NCBI GenBank assembly: GCA_963281255.1
Contig: OY725499.1
Span: 4,297,148-4,361,147, forward strand
Length of the DNA stretch: 64,000 nucleotides
Origin: Aphrocallistes beatrix
Lineage: Eukaryota > Porifera > Hexactinellida > Sceptrulophora > Aphrocallistidae
Direction of reading: 5' to 3'
In this document: positions 46,754-58,702 of the stretch, piece after piece
Layout: each line of letters starts with the position of its first letter
Position numbering within the stretch: position 1 is the first letter of the stretch
Position numbers and translations under genes: made by a program
The notes under the pieces: model-generated
The model's input: the letters and a program-made list of their open reading frames with translations, nothing else
Databases searched by the model: none
What the model was told of the DNA's origin: nothing

Positions 46754-48024
46754 TTATTAATAAATAAGTTTGTTATTATTTATTTAGTTTATATCTTAAG
46801 CCACACATTTATATCTTCACAACAATAAAATAGATATACTATCGCCTGGTTTTTGATTTTTCTATTCGTCTAGCAAATTGTGTAACTGTAAAGAATTATA
46901 AATGCCTGCGTTACAATCTCGTTTCCAGGATGATTCAATTTAATTTCCTAGTGAACTTATTAATTATAATAATTCAGCTTTTTCTAATGTAAAATTTGAC
47001 CATAACGTTCTACTCTTGAAATATTGAACTTAAGAAGGCTGAGAGCAATTCAATGGACTCCGTTATACTAATACAAGATATATCGGGATGTTATTCTAGG
47101 TATTTAATTTGTTTTCTTCGCGAATTGGGGACATTTTGTATTTATTTATAAGCATCACCCTCTTTGGCGCCTGTTTTTTATCACCACACAATTAACTCAT
47201 TCATTGAAAGCTTATCTCGAGCATATTTTTGAGCTTGTTGCTTTATGAACATCTGTAAGCCTAAATCCCTTTCAATATTTAAAACCACTATAATTATTTG
47301 CATCAACTGACCTTAAGACACTTGATGATAACCTGATTCTGGTCAAATATTTCTCCCTAGATACGAGGGACATTCCATGAATTTATTTATGGCTTCAATT
47401 CATTGAGTTAAGTAAGCAATGTACGATTATTTTTAAAATATTATGTCTGATAGGTCATGCTCTGAAAACTCATGCTCTTAATGTGGTCAAGTTTCCCGAG
47501 ATCAAACATACCTAGTGAGATCTAATTTATATTTATTTAGATGGATTCAGTTACGAAGTGCTATGTGAGCCCACTGTATTAATAATAATGTCTAGTGTCC
47601 TTACATGTGATCAATTTATAATACTTTTATAATGAAAAATCTTAATAGAGTGATCTAGGTTTGGTTAGGTACAAATTCGATTCAACATGTGAGAATTTAT
47701 AATGAGATAGACTGTCCAGTGACTGGAATATTTCCCTAGACCATCATTGTGAAAACCTTGATGCGTTTGCTAGAGATTTACCCCAATTAAAATATGTTCA
47801 ATCTTAAAGTGTCTTATGGGTACAAATTTAGCTCTCTTATTATAAACGTTGAATACCGATGCTCCTCTACGGTAGCTAGAGTGCCTGTAGAGCTAAATAG
47901 TTATCTATTGGTTGTAGAATGACCTTGCGTAGGGAGTTGTAACCAGATGTTGATGATATCTCCAGATCTGTTATCTTGCAATCTTATGACTGAGTGGTTG
48001 GGGTACTATGTGGCATTAATCATA
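46754..48024. other. Gene-poor AT-rich stretch
   Basis: Apart from the probable WDR6 polyadenylation region at the start, I see no gene, clear repeat or RNA. Confidence 0.5.
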
Positions 48025-48330
48025 CGAGGGGTGATTGATAAGTCCGTGGCCCAAGGTTTAATGGGTCAATTATTAGGCTATAAACACATTTATTTTCAAC
48101 ATAGTCCCCTTCTATACTAACACACTTAGTCCAACGGTCATGGAGCATACGGATCCCTTCGGCGTAGAAGCCGCTGTCTTTGTCGCTCAGGAAGTGCTCC
48201 ACAGCATTAATGACATCGTCGTCTGAGGCAAAGTGGCGACCACCGAGCTCCCTTTTCATCTTCGGGAAAAGGTAGTAGTCAGAGGGAGTCAGAGGGTGCC
48301 AAATCAGGAGAGTAGGGAGGGTGAGGGGGA
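48025..48330 (-). mobile_element. Mariner transposase relic (3' end)
   Basis: The left edge cgaggggtgattgataagtcc beside TA is a mariner-type terminus. On the minus strand the sequence encodes the transposase C-terminus: a PPYSPDLAPSD motif carrying the third catalytic Asp, then YYLFPKMKRELGGRHF and DRWTKCVSIEGDYVEN. A 10-bp duplication (tctgactccc, on the minus strand) shifts the frame inside the catalytic motif. Everything upstream is missing, so it is dead and 5'-truncated. Confidence 0.88.
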
Positions 48331-48373
48331 AATAACCGATTGGTTGAATATTTATTATTAATTCAATGTTCGG

Positions 48374-48559
48374 CAGGGTTGCCGTGGGAATGGAATTTCA
48401 ATACCCATCCCATTCCCACAGGATTTCTGTGGGAATACCCACAAAACCCACAGGAAAACCCCACAAAAAAACATGTGGAAATACCCATTGGCTTAAAGTC
48501 ATTCCCACCCCCATCCCATATGGGAATTCCCACAGATTCCCATTCCCACGGCAACCCCG
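48374..48559. mobile_element. hAT-type MITE with GTGGG-rich interior, copy C
   Basis: The ends are cagggttgccgtgggaatgg and cccacggcaaccccg. A perfect duplication ATGTTCGG flanks it (48366-48373, 48560-48567). It is the shortest of the three copies and shares the inner cttaaagtcattccca segment with copy B. Confidence 0.9.
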
Positions 48560-50186
48560 ATGTTCGGACTTTTATTAGGAATGACGTCACTGTTTTTTAG
48601 TACAGCAATGGTTCCAATAGCTAGATTCTTTCCATAATACAGCACGGGAGTCATTGGATTAGTAATTGTAGGAAGGATAATTTGAACTTTATTCCCACTC
48701 TCTTTTGGAGGTGTGAAGAGGAGGGATCACCAGTGGCGGCTTTAGGGGCCAACTTAAATTCGACTAGAATTATAGGACCGGCGTTAATGCAGGGGCGTAG
48801 CCAGGATTTGGATTGGAGTCCTGAGCGAACGAATTGAGCAAATAAGGGGGTCTGGGTTTTTTCGAAGCTTAAACGCTGAAATATCGATCTACAGGTACTC
48901 TAGCCATCTATGGAGGCATACTTTTAATCTGATTTATCTTATTATTCATCCATTTTGATGCATAAAATCAAAAAGAAAGCAACTTCATAGGTTATTTGGG
49001 GGCATTGCTCCCCAATATAGTACGCTGCATTAATTCAATTCACTGATAGCAAGTATTCCTATTAATAGAATCTTCGACAAGATGCGACTTTCCATTAAAA
49101 ACACAGCTGATTTTACTTTAAAGTTTAACATTTCAAATTCTGAATATGGATGAGTCGCATTATTCATTAGATAAATTAAGCATACGATAAGTTAGTTAGT
49201 ACCCTATTACAACAAATTAGCATATGCTGACCTGTTTTTGTAGCCTTGGACACTTAGTGGCTTTGGACGAACTAGAATTTGTTTAACTGATATACTCAAT
49301 AATGTGGTGGATTCCAATGTAGTGGCTAGCTCTCAGTAATTGGACCTATTAAAAGATAATTATCTGTTAAAATAATATTAAAATGATTAGAATATCTGAG
49401 TATTGTTATATCTTCTATCAACGCTGGCATTTAGTTTAGTACAAGGGCGGATTGCGATACCAAATAATTCACTGACCTCCTACGGACATAAAATGATGAC
49501 TTTCAATGACCCAAATTCGAAATTTGTTTACTTTATATATCTATTATGAATGAAAACAAATTAATATTTCTCAATTTAGATTCAAAAATTTGGACTCTAC
49601 TCCCTTAAAACCCTAAATTAACGGTCGAAAGCACCTCTCTAGCATATTTTGGGGATTTGTTTACTTTAGATATCCCTTGGAAGACAACAATATGCAAAAT
49701 ATTTATCATATTGTTTCGAAAATATGATATTTAGATTCTGCGCTCCAAAAAACCCGATCAACTTTTGAGAGCAAATCTCTATCATATTTTCCGGAATTCG
49801 TCAACAGGTGTTAAAATATGTATATAGAGGTGTGAAATATACACATATTGTTTTATTTGCTATACACTACCATAAACTAACATATGTGATTAAGTTAGGC
49901 ATTATTACGATAGCTTATTGTGGTGACTTGCAGCAATTTCTATTGTGAAAGTAAAGCCATCTATAATGTATAGAAATGGTGGGGAAAATATTTCCCCTTT
50001 TTTTGGCGTGTGAAAATTTCGCTTTAATATTCAATCTAAATCGTAGACTCATCATTTGACACCTACATACCAATTTCATATCTCTACGACTTGCCAGTTC
50101 TCCACTCAATTCAAACAAATAAGGATAAACTTCGGTGTACCTTAGTTGTCTCAAGACATAGTAGACACACAGCTAATATCGAAATA
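48560..50186. other. Gene-poor stretch with hAT end fragments
   Basis: Isolated hAT-like termini cagtggcggctttagg (about 48731) and caggggcgtagccagg (about 48795) have no clear partners. No coding sequence was recognised in the rest. Confidence 0.5.
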
Positions 50187-50341
50187 CAGTCAACTCCGCT
50201 TAATCGGGACAGTATCAGGAACGGAATTGTTCCCTTACATAAAAGCTAATACTAAATTCCATCGGTTAATTGGGAACTCCGCTTAATCTGGACAAAATAT
50301 CCAGGACCAAAGTGTCCCAATTAAGCGGGAGTCACCTGCAG
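50187..50341. mobile_element. Pogo-like MITE
   Basis: It starts cagtcaactccgcttaatcg and ends attaagcgggagtcacctg. The interior has taatcgggac-type repeats, shared with the copies at 50450-50611 and 56848-57172. Confidence 0.65.
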
Positions 50342-50449
50342 GGTAAATTAAAATGAAAATATGTTTACTCGAAATATAGATTTTTGGTTTTCCATATTTT
50401 ATGAACAAATAACATCCTTGGATCGATCTTAAAATGGAAATTGGAAATA

Positions 50450-50611
50450 CAGTCAACTTCGCTTGATCGGGATAACCGCTTAATCGGGACAAGTATCAGG
50501 AACGGAATGGTTCCCTTACATAGAAGCTAATTCCATCGGTTAATTGGGAACTCAGCTTAATCGGGACAAAATATCCGGGACAAAAGTCGCGATTAAGCGA
50601 ATTGTCACCTG
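50450..50611. mobile_element. Pogo-like MITE
   Basis: It starts cagtcaacttcgcttgatcg beside TA and ends gcgaattgtcacctg before TA. It is of the same subfamily as its neighbour 110 bp away. Confidence 0.65.
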
Positions 50612-51599
50612 TACTTGTATTATATCTAATCTTTTCTTTTTTTTTAAGATGATAAATTTATAATATTTAATTTTAGAACTAATTGGAACAATACCAGCTG
50701 ATTTTAATTTAGAATTTTGTTGTCGTAATTTTGTCTCAGTGCTAATGCAACCATGTTTATCCAATGAATTGGGAGCTTTGCGATATGTCCAATATATGTG
50801 TTAACATCCAACATTATAGTTAGTACCAACAGACGAGTAGAACCATCACCACGTCCTAGACAGTTAAAAATGTTTTCTTGAAATCGAACGAAACAAATCT
50901 GTCCAGCTCGAATATCCAGATACTAATGTCTTCGATCCAGATATTTTAGTTCCAATCATTATTCTTCTAAAGAGAAACTATGAGCTACCAATTTCTAAGT
51001 ACAATTAGTTTCTATTGCCGTATTTGCTGCAGAATTCTGGTATTATTTTAACATTGTGACTGACCTCAAATTACGATATTTGTAGAATTACTCTGCATTA
51101 TTGTTGGTTGATATGGACTTTACACTCTGCAGAATGTGCAATATAATATTCGTTCCTTTCATCTCGAAAAATTTGTGGCTTTTTTCGTGAATTCACTCGA
51201 TACTTTTGATGAATTACCCCATTGATTGGTTGTTTCCATCTCTATTTGATCTCACACATTGGTTGTTTGAAGTTCGTAGCATGTTCCCATTAATTCTTGA
51301 TTTATTCTCAGTGATTTAAATTTATTGCATACATTCATACATTGCCTTGCCTTTCAAATTGGCTCTCGTGTTCTGTAGTAATATCTACAGATTGATATCA
51401 GGAGTTAATCGGAAGAAGATTTGAATACATTTAGTTCTTATGACGCTAATACGGCATATCATGTACACCATTATATAAATGATGTTGACATGATCCAGAC
51501 GATCATATTCTATGTCACTCAATTATGAGATACTTTAATATATGAAACCATTCTGATAAATTACTCTAGTGCACCCCATATATCTGACCTATCAAAAAG
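50612..51599. other. Gene-poor AT-rich stretch
   Basis: No gene, RNA or repeat was recognised. Confidence 0.45.
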
Positions 51600-51797
51600 G
51601 GTATGGTGGAAATAGTTCGCACAAAAACCGGAAATAGTTTGACTTTCCAAAAAAGGAAATAGTTCACATGAAAACCACCATTAATCCTAACGATAAAAAG
51701 TCGAACTATTTCCTAAATCTGCAATTCGAACTATTTCCTTTTCGAAAAGTCGAACCATTTCCTAAATCTGCAATTCGAACCATTTCCGCATTACGTC
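51600..51797. mobile_element. hAT-like MITE of the GGAAATAGTTCGA family
   Basis: It runs from ggtatggtggaaatagttcg to ccatttccgcattacg. It contains alternating gaactatttcc and gaaaagtcgaac units in both orientations. The flanks share the caaaagg motif but are not a clean duplication. Confidence 0.75.
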
Positions 51798-53162
51798 AAA
51801 AGGGACTTTTGTAAGCCAAATACATTTATGAAAAGATATGCTGGTCCACCATAATAGAAGCCTAATTATAGAATAATTGGTTATTAATAATATGCCAACG
51901 ACGTGGTTCTTGTTAATGGTTAATATTATGTGTGTATTTGGTTGTATATAATTTGATACTGCAAATGTTCTGGCCTAGTTCCCTCACGTTTTCTTGAATC
52001 ATCAGTCCCAGTTTACAATGCACAGATAAATCAGCTTAATTTTCTATGAGTAGTAGCTAACTCAAAATGTCCACGTCAGCTTTTATTATATACTTCTTAT
52101 AGATCTTGTAGAATTAATGCAACCACAATTCAGTAACACATCTTATCCGTACTATCTTATATTGTAACTAACTATTTAAAGTAACAAAAATGACCACTGG
52201 AATTTTAGATCCGTACAAAAGTGCATGGCACTAAGAGAATTCGCAAACAATATTAATTTTGAAACTACGTCTTGTCTACAGAAGGAGAACTATTCAGAAT
52301 TTACTTTTTGTACAAAACAAAGGCTGTTATCTCACATACCTAATTGTGATCTATTGAAATTTACCTAATGTGTGGTCACATAGTTTAAATGTTTTATCAA
52401 CTTAAAAGTGATTACTTTACCTATAAGATGGGATAGTGGCATACCTTTGTGCAGCTAAAATCTGCTCCTAACATATATTTCATGCAAACAAATTATTCTC
52501 GAAATACTCGAAATGCTAATCAAATTATTCCGACTTTTGATCGTTTTAAGTAACTGTTTACATAATTAAGTAGAATGTTTATTATATATATTCATATATC
52601 TAATTTCAGCAATGATGATAACCAATTATATTCAATCCAGCCGAAATGCTGAGTGCTAATATCTGATTGGTCAGGCAATATAGTACCTTTTTGAGTGAGT
52701 GTGTGAAAATATCAATCATACCCAAATGAAACTACTACTCCATAAGGAAATATTATGATTGTCTAAATAATAATCTCTAAACTCTGATTAATCATATTTT
52801 AACACCTTTTGACCTATCTCAACGGTTTCTAAATTTAGATTTCCATTTTTAATTAGCAAACGTTCAAAGCTGTAAATATGAATATTCTGAATCCACCAAT
52901 GCAGGCTATAACATAAACATTTAAATGTATGTTAACACATCTACTCTACCTGACAATAGTATTTGAGTGGTCAAGTTTATTTCCCAATCAATTAGTACTA
53001 ATTCCTGTAGAGAAATTTTTACCTGAGATACTCTATATTTAAATCATATTTGAATTTTACAGGTTCCATTTCAGAAGAATTCAACTCAATTACTCACTCA
53101 CAAGGTTTCAGTAATCACCAAGTTTACTATACTACATGATCGTGATGAGTGACACCTGGGAG
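51798..53162. other. Gene-poor AT-rich stretch
   Basis: No gene was recognised. A possible decayed Tc1-like end (ctgacaatagtatttgag) lies near 52950. Confidence 0.45.
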
Positions 53163-53307
53163 CAGAGGCGTAGCCAGCCCAATTTTTAGGGTGCGGCAAT
53201 TCCGTGAGAGGGTTGCGGCACCCAATGCTAATTTGTGAAATTTTAGTGGGCACAGCCTTTGAGGTTGCGGCCTAGGCCCCATGTGCCGCACCCTGGCTAC
53301 GCCTCTG
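53163..53307. mobile_element. hAT-type MITE (GCGTAGCCAG ends)
   Basis: Terminal inverted repeats are cagaggcgtagccagccc and ccctggctacgcctctg. Flanks cctgggag (53155-53162) and cctaggag (53308-53315) match at 7 of 8 positions. It is 145 bp long with gttgcggc repeats inside. Confidence 0.85.
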
Positions 53308-56021
53308 CCTAGGAGCACTAGGTGATCAAGTGATAGAGTTGAGTTTGGAAAAATTTTCTTCATAAATAGATACAGTTAGTAGTCATCGAATGCGAAATAA
53401 CATCGAATACCTTTGACCCTTTGAAGTATGTAGTCATTTTGAATTTATCATCAGTCTGTTGACCACTTTTAATGTTTAGCATAGCATCAAGGTTGGTTAA
53501 TAATTAAACTCTTCCATATTTTGATGTACCATATCAGCTGATCGTTATGGCTGTTGAGTTTCGTTCATAACATGTAAAGTATTCTCGTTCTGTCTTGTCA
53601 GCATATTTGAACTACCATCAAACACACTTCTGCTGTTAATTCAATTATTGTTTGTAGTTAGTTAGAGTGAGATATCGTGTCACAGCTGAAATATCATTGA
53701 ATGGAACTGTTTAACCTAAGCGAACGGATGATTTTAACGCGAATATTTTAAAGATTTAAGGATTAAATTACAGTCGAAGTTCGGAATTTTTTGTTCATCG
53801 TTTTTTGTCGCTAGACCTTGTTTGTTTTATTCGAGTGGAAACTCATTACAAAATAGTCGGGCTTTTTGTCCGTCAGTTTTTGCCACCTAGGCTATGAAGT
53901 CAATTGGACAAAAAAAGCCGAATTCCATTTGTATGCCTATTTTCAGGGAATCTCCTGTAAATTTGGGCTATAATTGGCACCTTTGCCATGATTACAGCAC
54001 TTGTATTGTTCAGTAATCGAGAGTTACTAATATTCGGTTGCTAATTATATCCTACGGATTCGTTTATGATATTAGTATAAATATGTATGTATGTTTCTGA
54101 TACATTTGCATGAATTCCAGCTGTAGTATTAACATATAAACTCCTGTAATTCTCTGTAATTCTCTATGACTATTGTTTAGAGACCTTGTTGTTAACCAAT
54201 AATTATGCCACAGACTGCCAATTGCCACTACATCCATTGGTTGTTTCAGTATCAACCTGTGCAGAAACGTTTTGAGGAATCACGAATATATTCTATGAAA
54301 AGTATTAAGTAGTACATGTCATTGATAACTTATTCATGATGATCTTGCGATATGTCCCCACCAACCAGTTCCTTATGAAGAATGTAACACTAATAGCATG
54401 ACCGATCATATAAGCAAATTGGTAGCCATGTTTTAGGAGATAGTTGAAAATTGTGATCCAGACCTTGAACCGTATATGATACCGAACTTATAGAAGAATA
54501 GCTCTAATTGGGGTCAGGCCTTCATGTTAATTCGATTTTATATAACAAGTTTAAGAAGACAGACTGTGTGTCTTAGAATTTTTCAACGGAGACTTGTTAA
54601 ATTACAGTTATGATAGGAATATCTCATCGTGTATTAACATCCTCGAGGTATCATTGTCAGAAGTTCGACTATTAAAGTTGAATTTGCATGCGTCGACTAC
54701 GTTCTTTGAGATAAACAAAACAGTTGTATGTATAATTGGTTTTCCTAGCGACAAGTTGTTGCATAGAAATGTATTTACATACCTGCTTTGAGGAAAAAGT
54801 TTAGTTTAGTTAACATGTCCATGACTGTTGCTTAGACTTTACGTAGCATACGTATGTATATACTTGTGTAAAGAAATTGGTGGAGCAGCAGTTATGGGGT
54901 TGGCGGAAGTAATTTTAAGTTGGTTGGCCCTGAGCCTTGAATCGTCGTAGCTAGTAGCTGCTGTATCCTCGCGTCCTAAGATTTGAAGAGTGGCCACAGT
55001 ATTTCCCAGAGTCTGTAATAGCGACGCAGAAAGTTAGCTTGCCTTGGCGCAATCTTAAGATCACGTTTGCATGAGGGGCGTTTTATTTATTTAGCACTGC
55101 CATTTCGGAATGGCATAAACACAAAGAATAAACACATACACGTGTATATAACAAAATTATGCACCAACAAGCTTTTAAAAAGGGTAAATCACGGGAAAAG
55201 AGCCTATATTCAAAAATTGTGGAAAAATACTTTTTTCGACAAAAAAACAGTTTAAATTAGTTTTCGGAGCTTTAGTAATACTTTTTAGTAATATTTAGTA
55301 ATACTTTTTAGTAATATTTAGTAATATTTAGTAATACTTTTTAGTAATATTTAGTAATATTTTCAACAAAAATTTTAAATTAGTTACTACGTATATACTA
55401 AAGCCCAGAAAGGGTACATTTGGCATAAATAATTTAAACCTGTTTTTGTTTGAAGAAGAGTTGGAATCGGGTTTGGATTCAGATTCAGGCAGAATCTATT
55501 TGGGCTAATTATAGCTCAAATAAGGATTCTGATTCGGGTCCTGAAAAGTGAACCCAATTTCAACTCCGTTTCGTTTTTTCATAATTTTTGAAAATAGGCC
55601 TTTTCCCGTGAGTTTACCATTAAACTCATTGACTGTGAAAGTATATAATCTGAAAGTTGTTTCTGGTAGGATATGGTTGGAGTTAAATATTTATTATAAT
55701 TGTTAACTAAGTTTATCATTAATCAATTAGCGAAGATTTAATACAAATTAATTCACAAGTTGAAGACAGTAAATATGAAAGAAACAAGCAAACCAACAAA
55801 AGAGAAGAGAACCAAAGTTAAATTGAAAAAGCTGTGAGAGAAAATCAGTATCTAGGTGCATCCGTTCATGTGGTGATGGCGAAGAATAGTTTTTATATTG
55901 TAAACTTTTTTTGTTGGGTAAAAAAAAAAAGAAGTCGAAATTTTTTTGTATTAGAAAAAGAAGTTTTTATTTTTAAAAACAGCGATTCTCAGAGGAATTG
56001 CTTGATTGAGATATTTGTGGA
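53308..56021. other. Gene-poor stretch with one pogo-like repeat and a short tandem array
   Basis: A pogo-like repeat lies at about 53771-53930. At about 55270-55365 the units agtaatactttttagtaat and agtaatattt alternate as a short tandem array. No convincing coding region was seen. Confidence 0.5.
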
Positions 56022-56363
56022 TCAAAATGACCTAAAATTTCTAAGATTTTCTAACTGAAGATAGTTGGATTTGGAACAACTAGGGTTGAAGCTACCCACG
56101 TTCCGTTGATAAAATTCTATTTCTTTTTGCAGCCTGGCTTTGAGCTTTACCAATTCAGCTTTCTCAACTTTGAGTGCCTTTAATTCGTCCCTCTTTCCTC
56201 TCCTCGATTTCTTTCGGTAGGCCCGCATCTTGATCCGGCGTCGAAGCTTTTTCACTTCTTCCCTCTCTTCTAGAGACAATGGGGATCTTTTCAATTTCTG
56301 ATTCAACTCTTTAATGTTTGTGTGTGCAATTTCGAGACTATCGAATTCTCCGAATAATTCCAT
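56022..56363 (-). CDS. Small-Maf-like bZIP protein with altered basic region
   Basis: This is a 113-residue single-exon gene. An extended-homology-like helix (IKELNQKLK, about 17-25) precedes an SLEEREEVKKLRRRIK segment, a basic region MRAYRKKSRRGKR (about 46-58) and a leucine zipper (LKALKVEKAELVKLKARLQ, about 62-81). This order (ELNxxL, RRR, RxY, xR) is that of Maf proteins, which bind MARE sites as dimers, often with CNC factors. The asparagine that contacts DNA in nearly all bZIPs (Maf NRGY) is Met here (MRAY), and the Cys of the CR pair is Ser. DNA binding may be altered or lost. It is short like small Mafs and lacks an activation domain. Confidence 0.7.
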   Translation of the reverse strand: MELFGEFDSLEIAHTNIKELNQKLKRSPLSLEEREEVKKLRRRIKMRAYRKKSRRGKRDELKALKVEKAELVKLKARLQKEIEFYQRNVGSFNPSCSKSNYLQLENLRNFRSF

Positions 56364-56847
56364 TTGTTTACTTTCTTGTGGTTTTATTTTATTATATTTT
56401 ATTTCCCAAAAGCATTCTTATTTATACTTGCTATCTCTATTAAAATTCGAACTAGACATTTCATTCAAGAGATTTTCAGTAATATAATACTACTGTTTTC
56501 ATAGTATCAGTATATAGCAATTGTACAAAATACTATACAGAATGTTGTATATTATATATGGTCTTTGAAGTTGAAAATACTTTTAGCAATCTTTCAGATT
56601 ATCAGAATATCAAGGTTCCATTTTAATCACAATTTTATTGAAGCTGCTAATGGAGTACTAATGTATTTATTTACCCTAATGGTCTCTTAATGGATTACTG
56701 ATCGACAATTTTAAAATATTTTGGCTCATGTTTTTGGGAAATTATTTCAAATCTCCCACCAATATCTGAAATTTGTTTATTTTCTCTTTCATTTGAAGTG
56801 ATGCGCGTAAATAAGTAAATAATACTATTCCCATTGTTTTCATAATA
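56364..56847. other. AT-rich upstream region of the bZIP gene
   Basis: This presumably includes the promoter of the minus-strand bZIP gene. No motif was assigned with confidence. Confidence 0.4.
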
Positions 56848-57172
56848 CAGTCAACTCTTAATCGGAACACCGCTTAATTGGGATAACCGCTTAATCGGGG
56901 CACTTTTGGGAGGATCGAAGGAATAGCTCTCACACATAGAAGCTAATACAAAATATTTTCGGTTAATAGGGTTTTCCGCTTAATCGGCCCAAAATGTCCT
57001 CTGACCGATGTGACCCTATTAATCGGGATAGCCGCTTAATCGGGACAAGTCTCCAGGAACGGAATGGTTCCCATACATAGAAAGAAGCTAATACTAAATT
57101 TCATCGGTTATTTGGGAACTCCGCTTAATCGGGACAAATAGGACCAAAGTGTCCCGATTAGTTGGTCACATG
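56848..57172. mobile_element. Composite pogo-like element
   Basis: It starts cagtcaactcttaatcgg and ends gttggtcacatg, with TA on both sides. The middle contains a reversed copy of the cacatcggtcagagg block typical of the 20.6/30.3-kb subfamily, so two subfamilies seem nested or recombined. Confidence 0.65.
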
Positions 57173-57343
57173 TATTAATATATCTTAATACTTCATTGTC
57201 AATCATTTTTTTAATAAAGCGAAAATGAAGAGATTGAGTTAAGTGATGGCCTGTACGATTAAACTAAATTTAGATCTCGTATGTGCCACCTGATGAAAAG
57301 GAAAGTTACTTTGCAATGAATATAACCACGCGAGTGATTAGAT

Positions 57344-57579
57344 CAGGGGTTCTTAAACTTTTTGACCCCATGCCCCCCTTGGCCAATCTGTGAATTATCA
57401 CGCCCCCTACGCGGCTACACCTCCACTTTTTCAGACTACGAAACTCGGAGAACACACCTATTTTCTTATATACGTAATTAAGAATATCTATTTAAATCAA
57501 ACAACTCGATCAGTGTGAAGGTTGTAACTTTCTTCAGGTTTTCATCCGGTATTACGCCCCCCCTAGTTAAGAACCCTTG
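57344..57579. mobile_element. hAT-type MITE (GGTTCTTAA ends)
   Basis: The ends caggggttcttaaac and gttaagaacccttg are inverted repeats. A perfect 8-bp duplication GATTAGAT lies at 57336-57343 and 57580-57587. cgccccct-type motifs lie inside. Confidence 0.9.
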
Positions 57580-57714
57580 GATTAGATAAACCGAAAGTGA
57601 CGATTCCCATTTTCCATTTCTCTGTTAAATTCTAATGGAGCTGTACAAATTGTTTGTATGGCCAATATTTTTGAATTAAGAGTTGGATGAGAGTTACTTT
57701 GGATTTATCCACAC

Positions 57715-58106
57715 CAGGGGGTTCTTAACCGCGAGGGAATTTCAGCATTTCTGGGGGGAAGCGTGTAGAATCTAGGATACTAACATATTTTTCAGAAAAA
57801 GTACAGACTGTACAGTAATACTGATAGTAAAATTTCAGAATTACTGCAATTGTTCAGGAATTAAATCCTATTTTCAACCCCAGAATTACGACCAAATTAC
57901 TATTTACAATCTTTTTTCCAGGATTCCAAATCTTGATGAATAGAAAACAATACTAACTAAACATTTTTATTTACCAACACACTATAGTTAGGTAAAATAA
58001 AAAATTTTCATACTTAGTTAAAATTTTGGGATGCGTGGAAATTTTCCAAGGGAAAAATCATGATTGGGTACCACGAAGGGGGAAATCAAAAGGTTAAGAA
58101 CCACTG
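57715..58106. mobile_element. hAT-like MITE (GGTTCTTAA ends), second copy
   Basis: The left end cagggggttcttaacc and the right end ggttaagaaccactg are inverted repeats related to the element 140 bp upstream. The target duplication is degraded. Confidence 0.65.
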
Positions 58107-58187
58107 AACCACTGATCTACACAATATGTGTGATAAATCCAAAGGTGTCATTGAAATTTAACGTATGTACCTGTCTTGTAAAGTAAT

Positions 58188-58260
58188 TACAGTAGAACCT
58201 CATTCATACGAATACGGATAATACGTAACTCCCGATAAAATGAACAGTTATTCTTTCCCT
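58188..58260. mobile_element. Pogo-like end fragment
   Basis: It reads tacagtagaacctcattcat, then acgaatacggataatacg. No matching right end was found. Confidence 0.5.
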
Positions 58261-58702
58261 ACTAAGAACTCATTCATTATCTTCACTGCTGTGCGACAAC
58301 TAACTCTATCATTTTAGGATTGTATACCCATAATATGTTTCCAGACTTTAGGTTTTATTCGACCACTCTTAGTTTGACGCGTCAGGATGGGCATGAGCTG
58401 AGCAAGAGTGGACGGCTATTCACCAGGGATGTACCCACCGGTCCGGTTGGTCCGGTTTTTGACCAATTTTCCTCTTTTGACCAATTTAGCCTCAAAAGGA
58501 TCCATTTTGTACGATCGGACTGGTTTCAACCTGACCACTTTTTAGTCTCAAACGGACCACTTCACACCTGGTGACTACAGCCTTGTTATGGCATTTGATT
58601 CGTTGATGATAGTGTATCCATGGTTTCAATATTTTCTCAAAGCTCCTCAGATAACTTTTTCCTGCGTTTTCTAATTCTTCCGACTATTAATATTTCTTTA
58701 TA

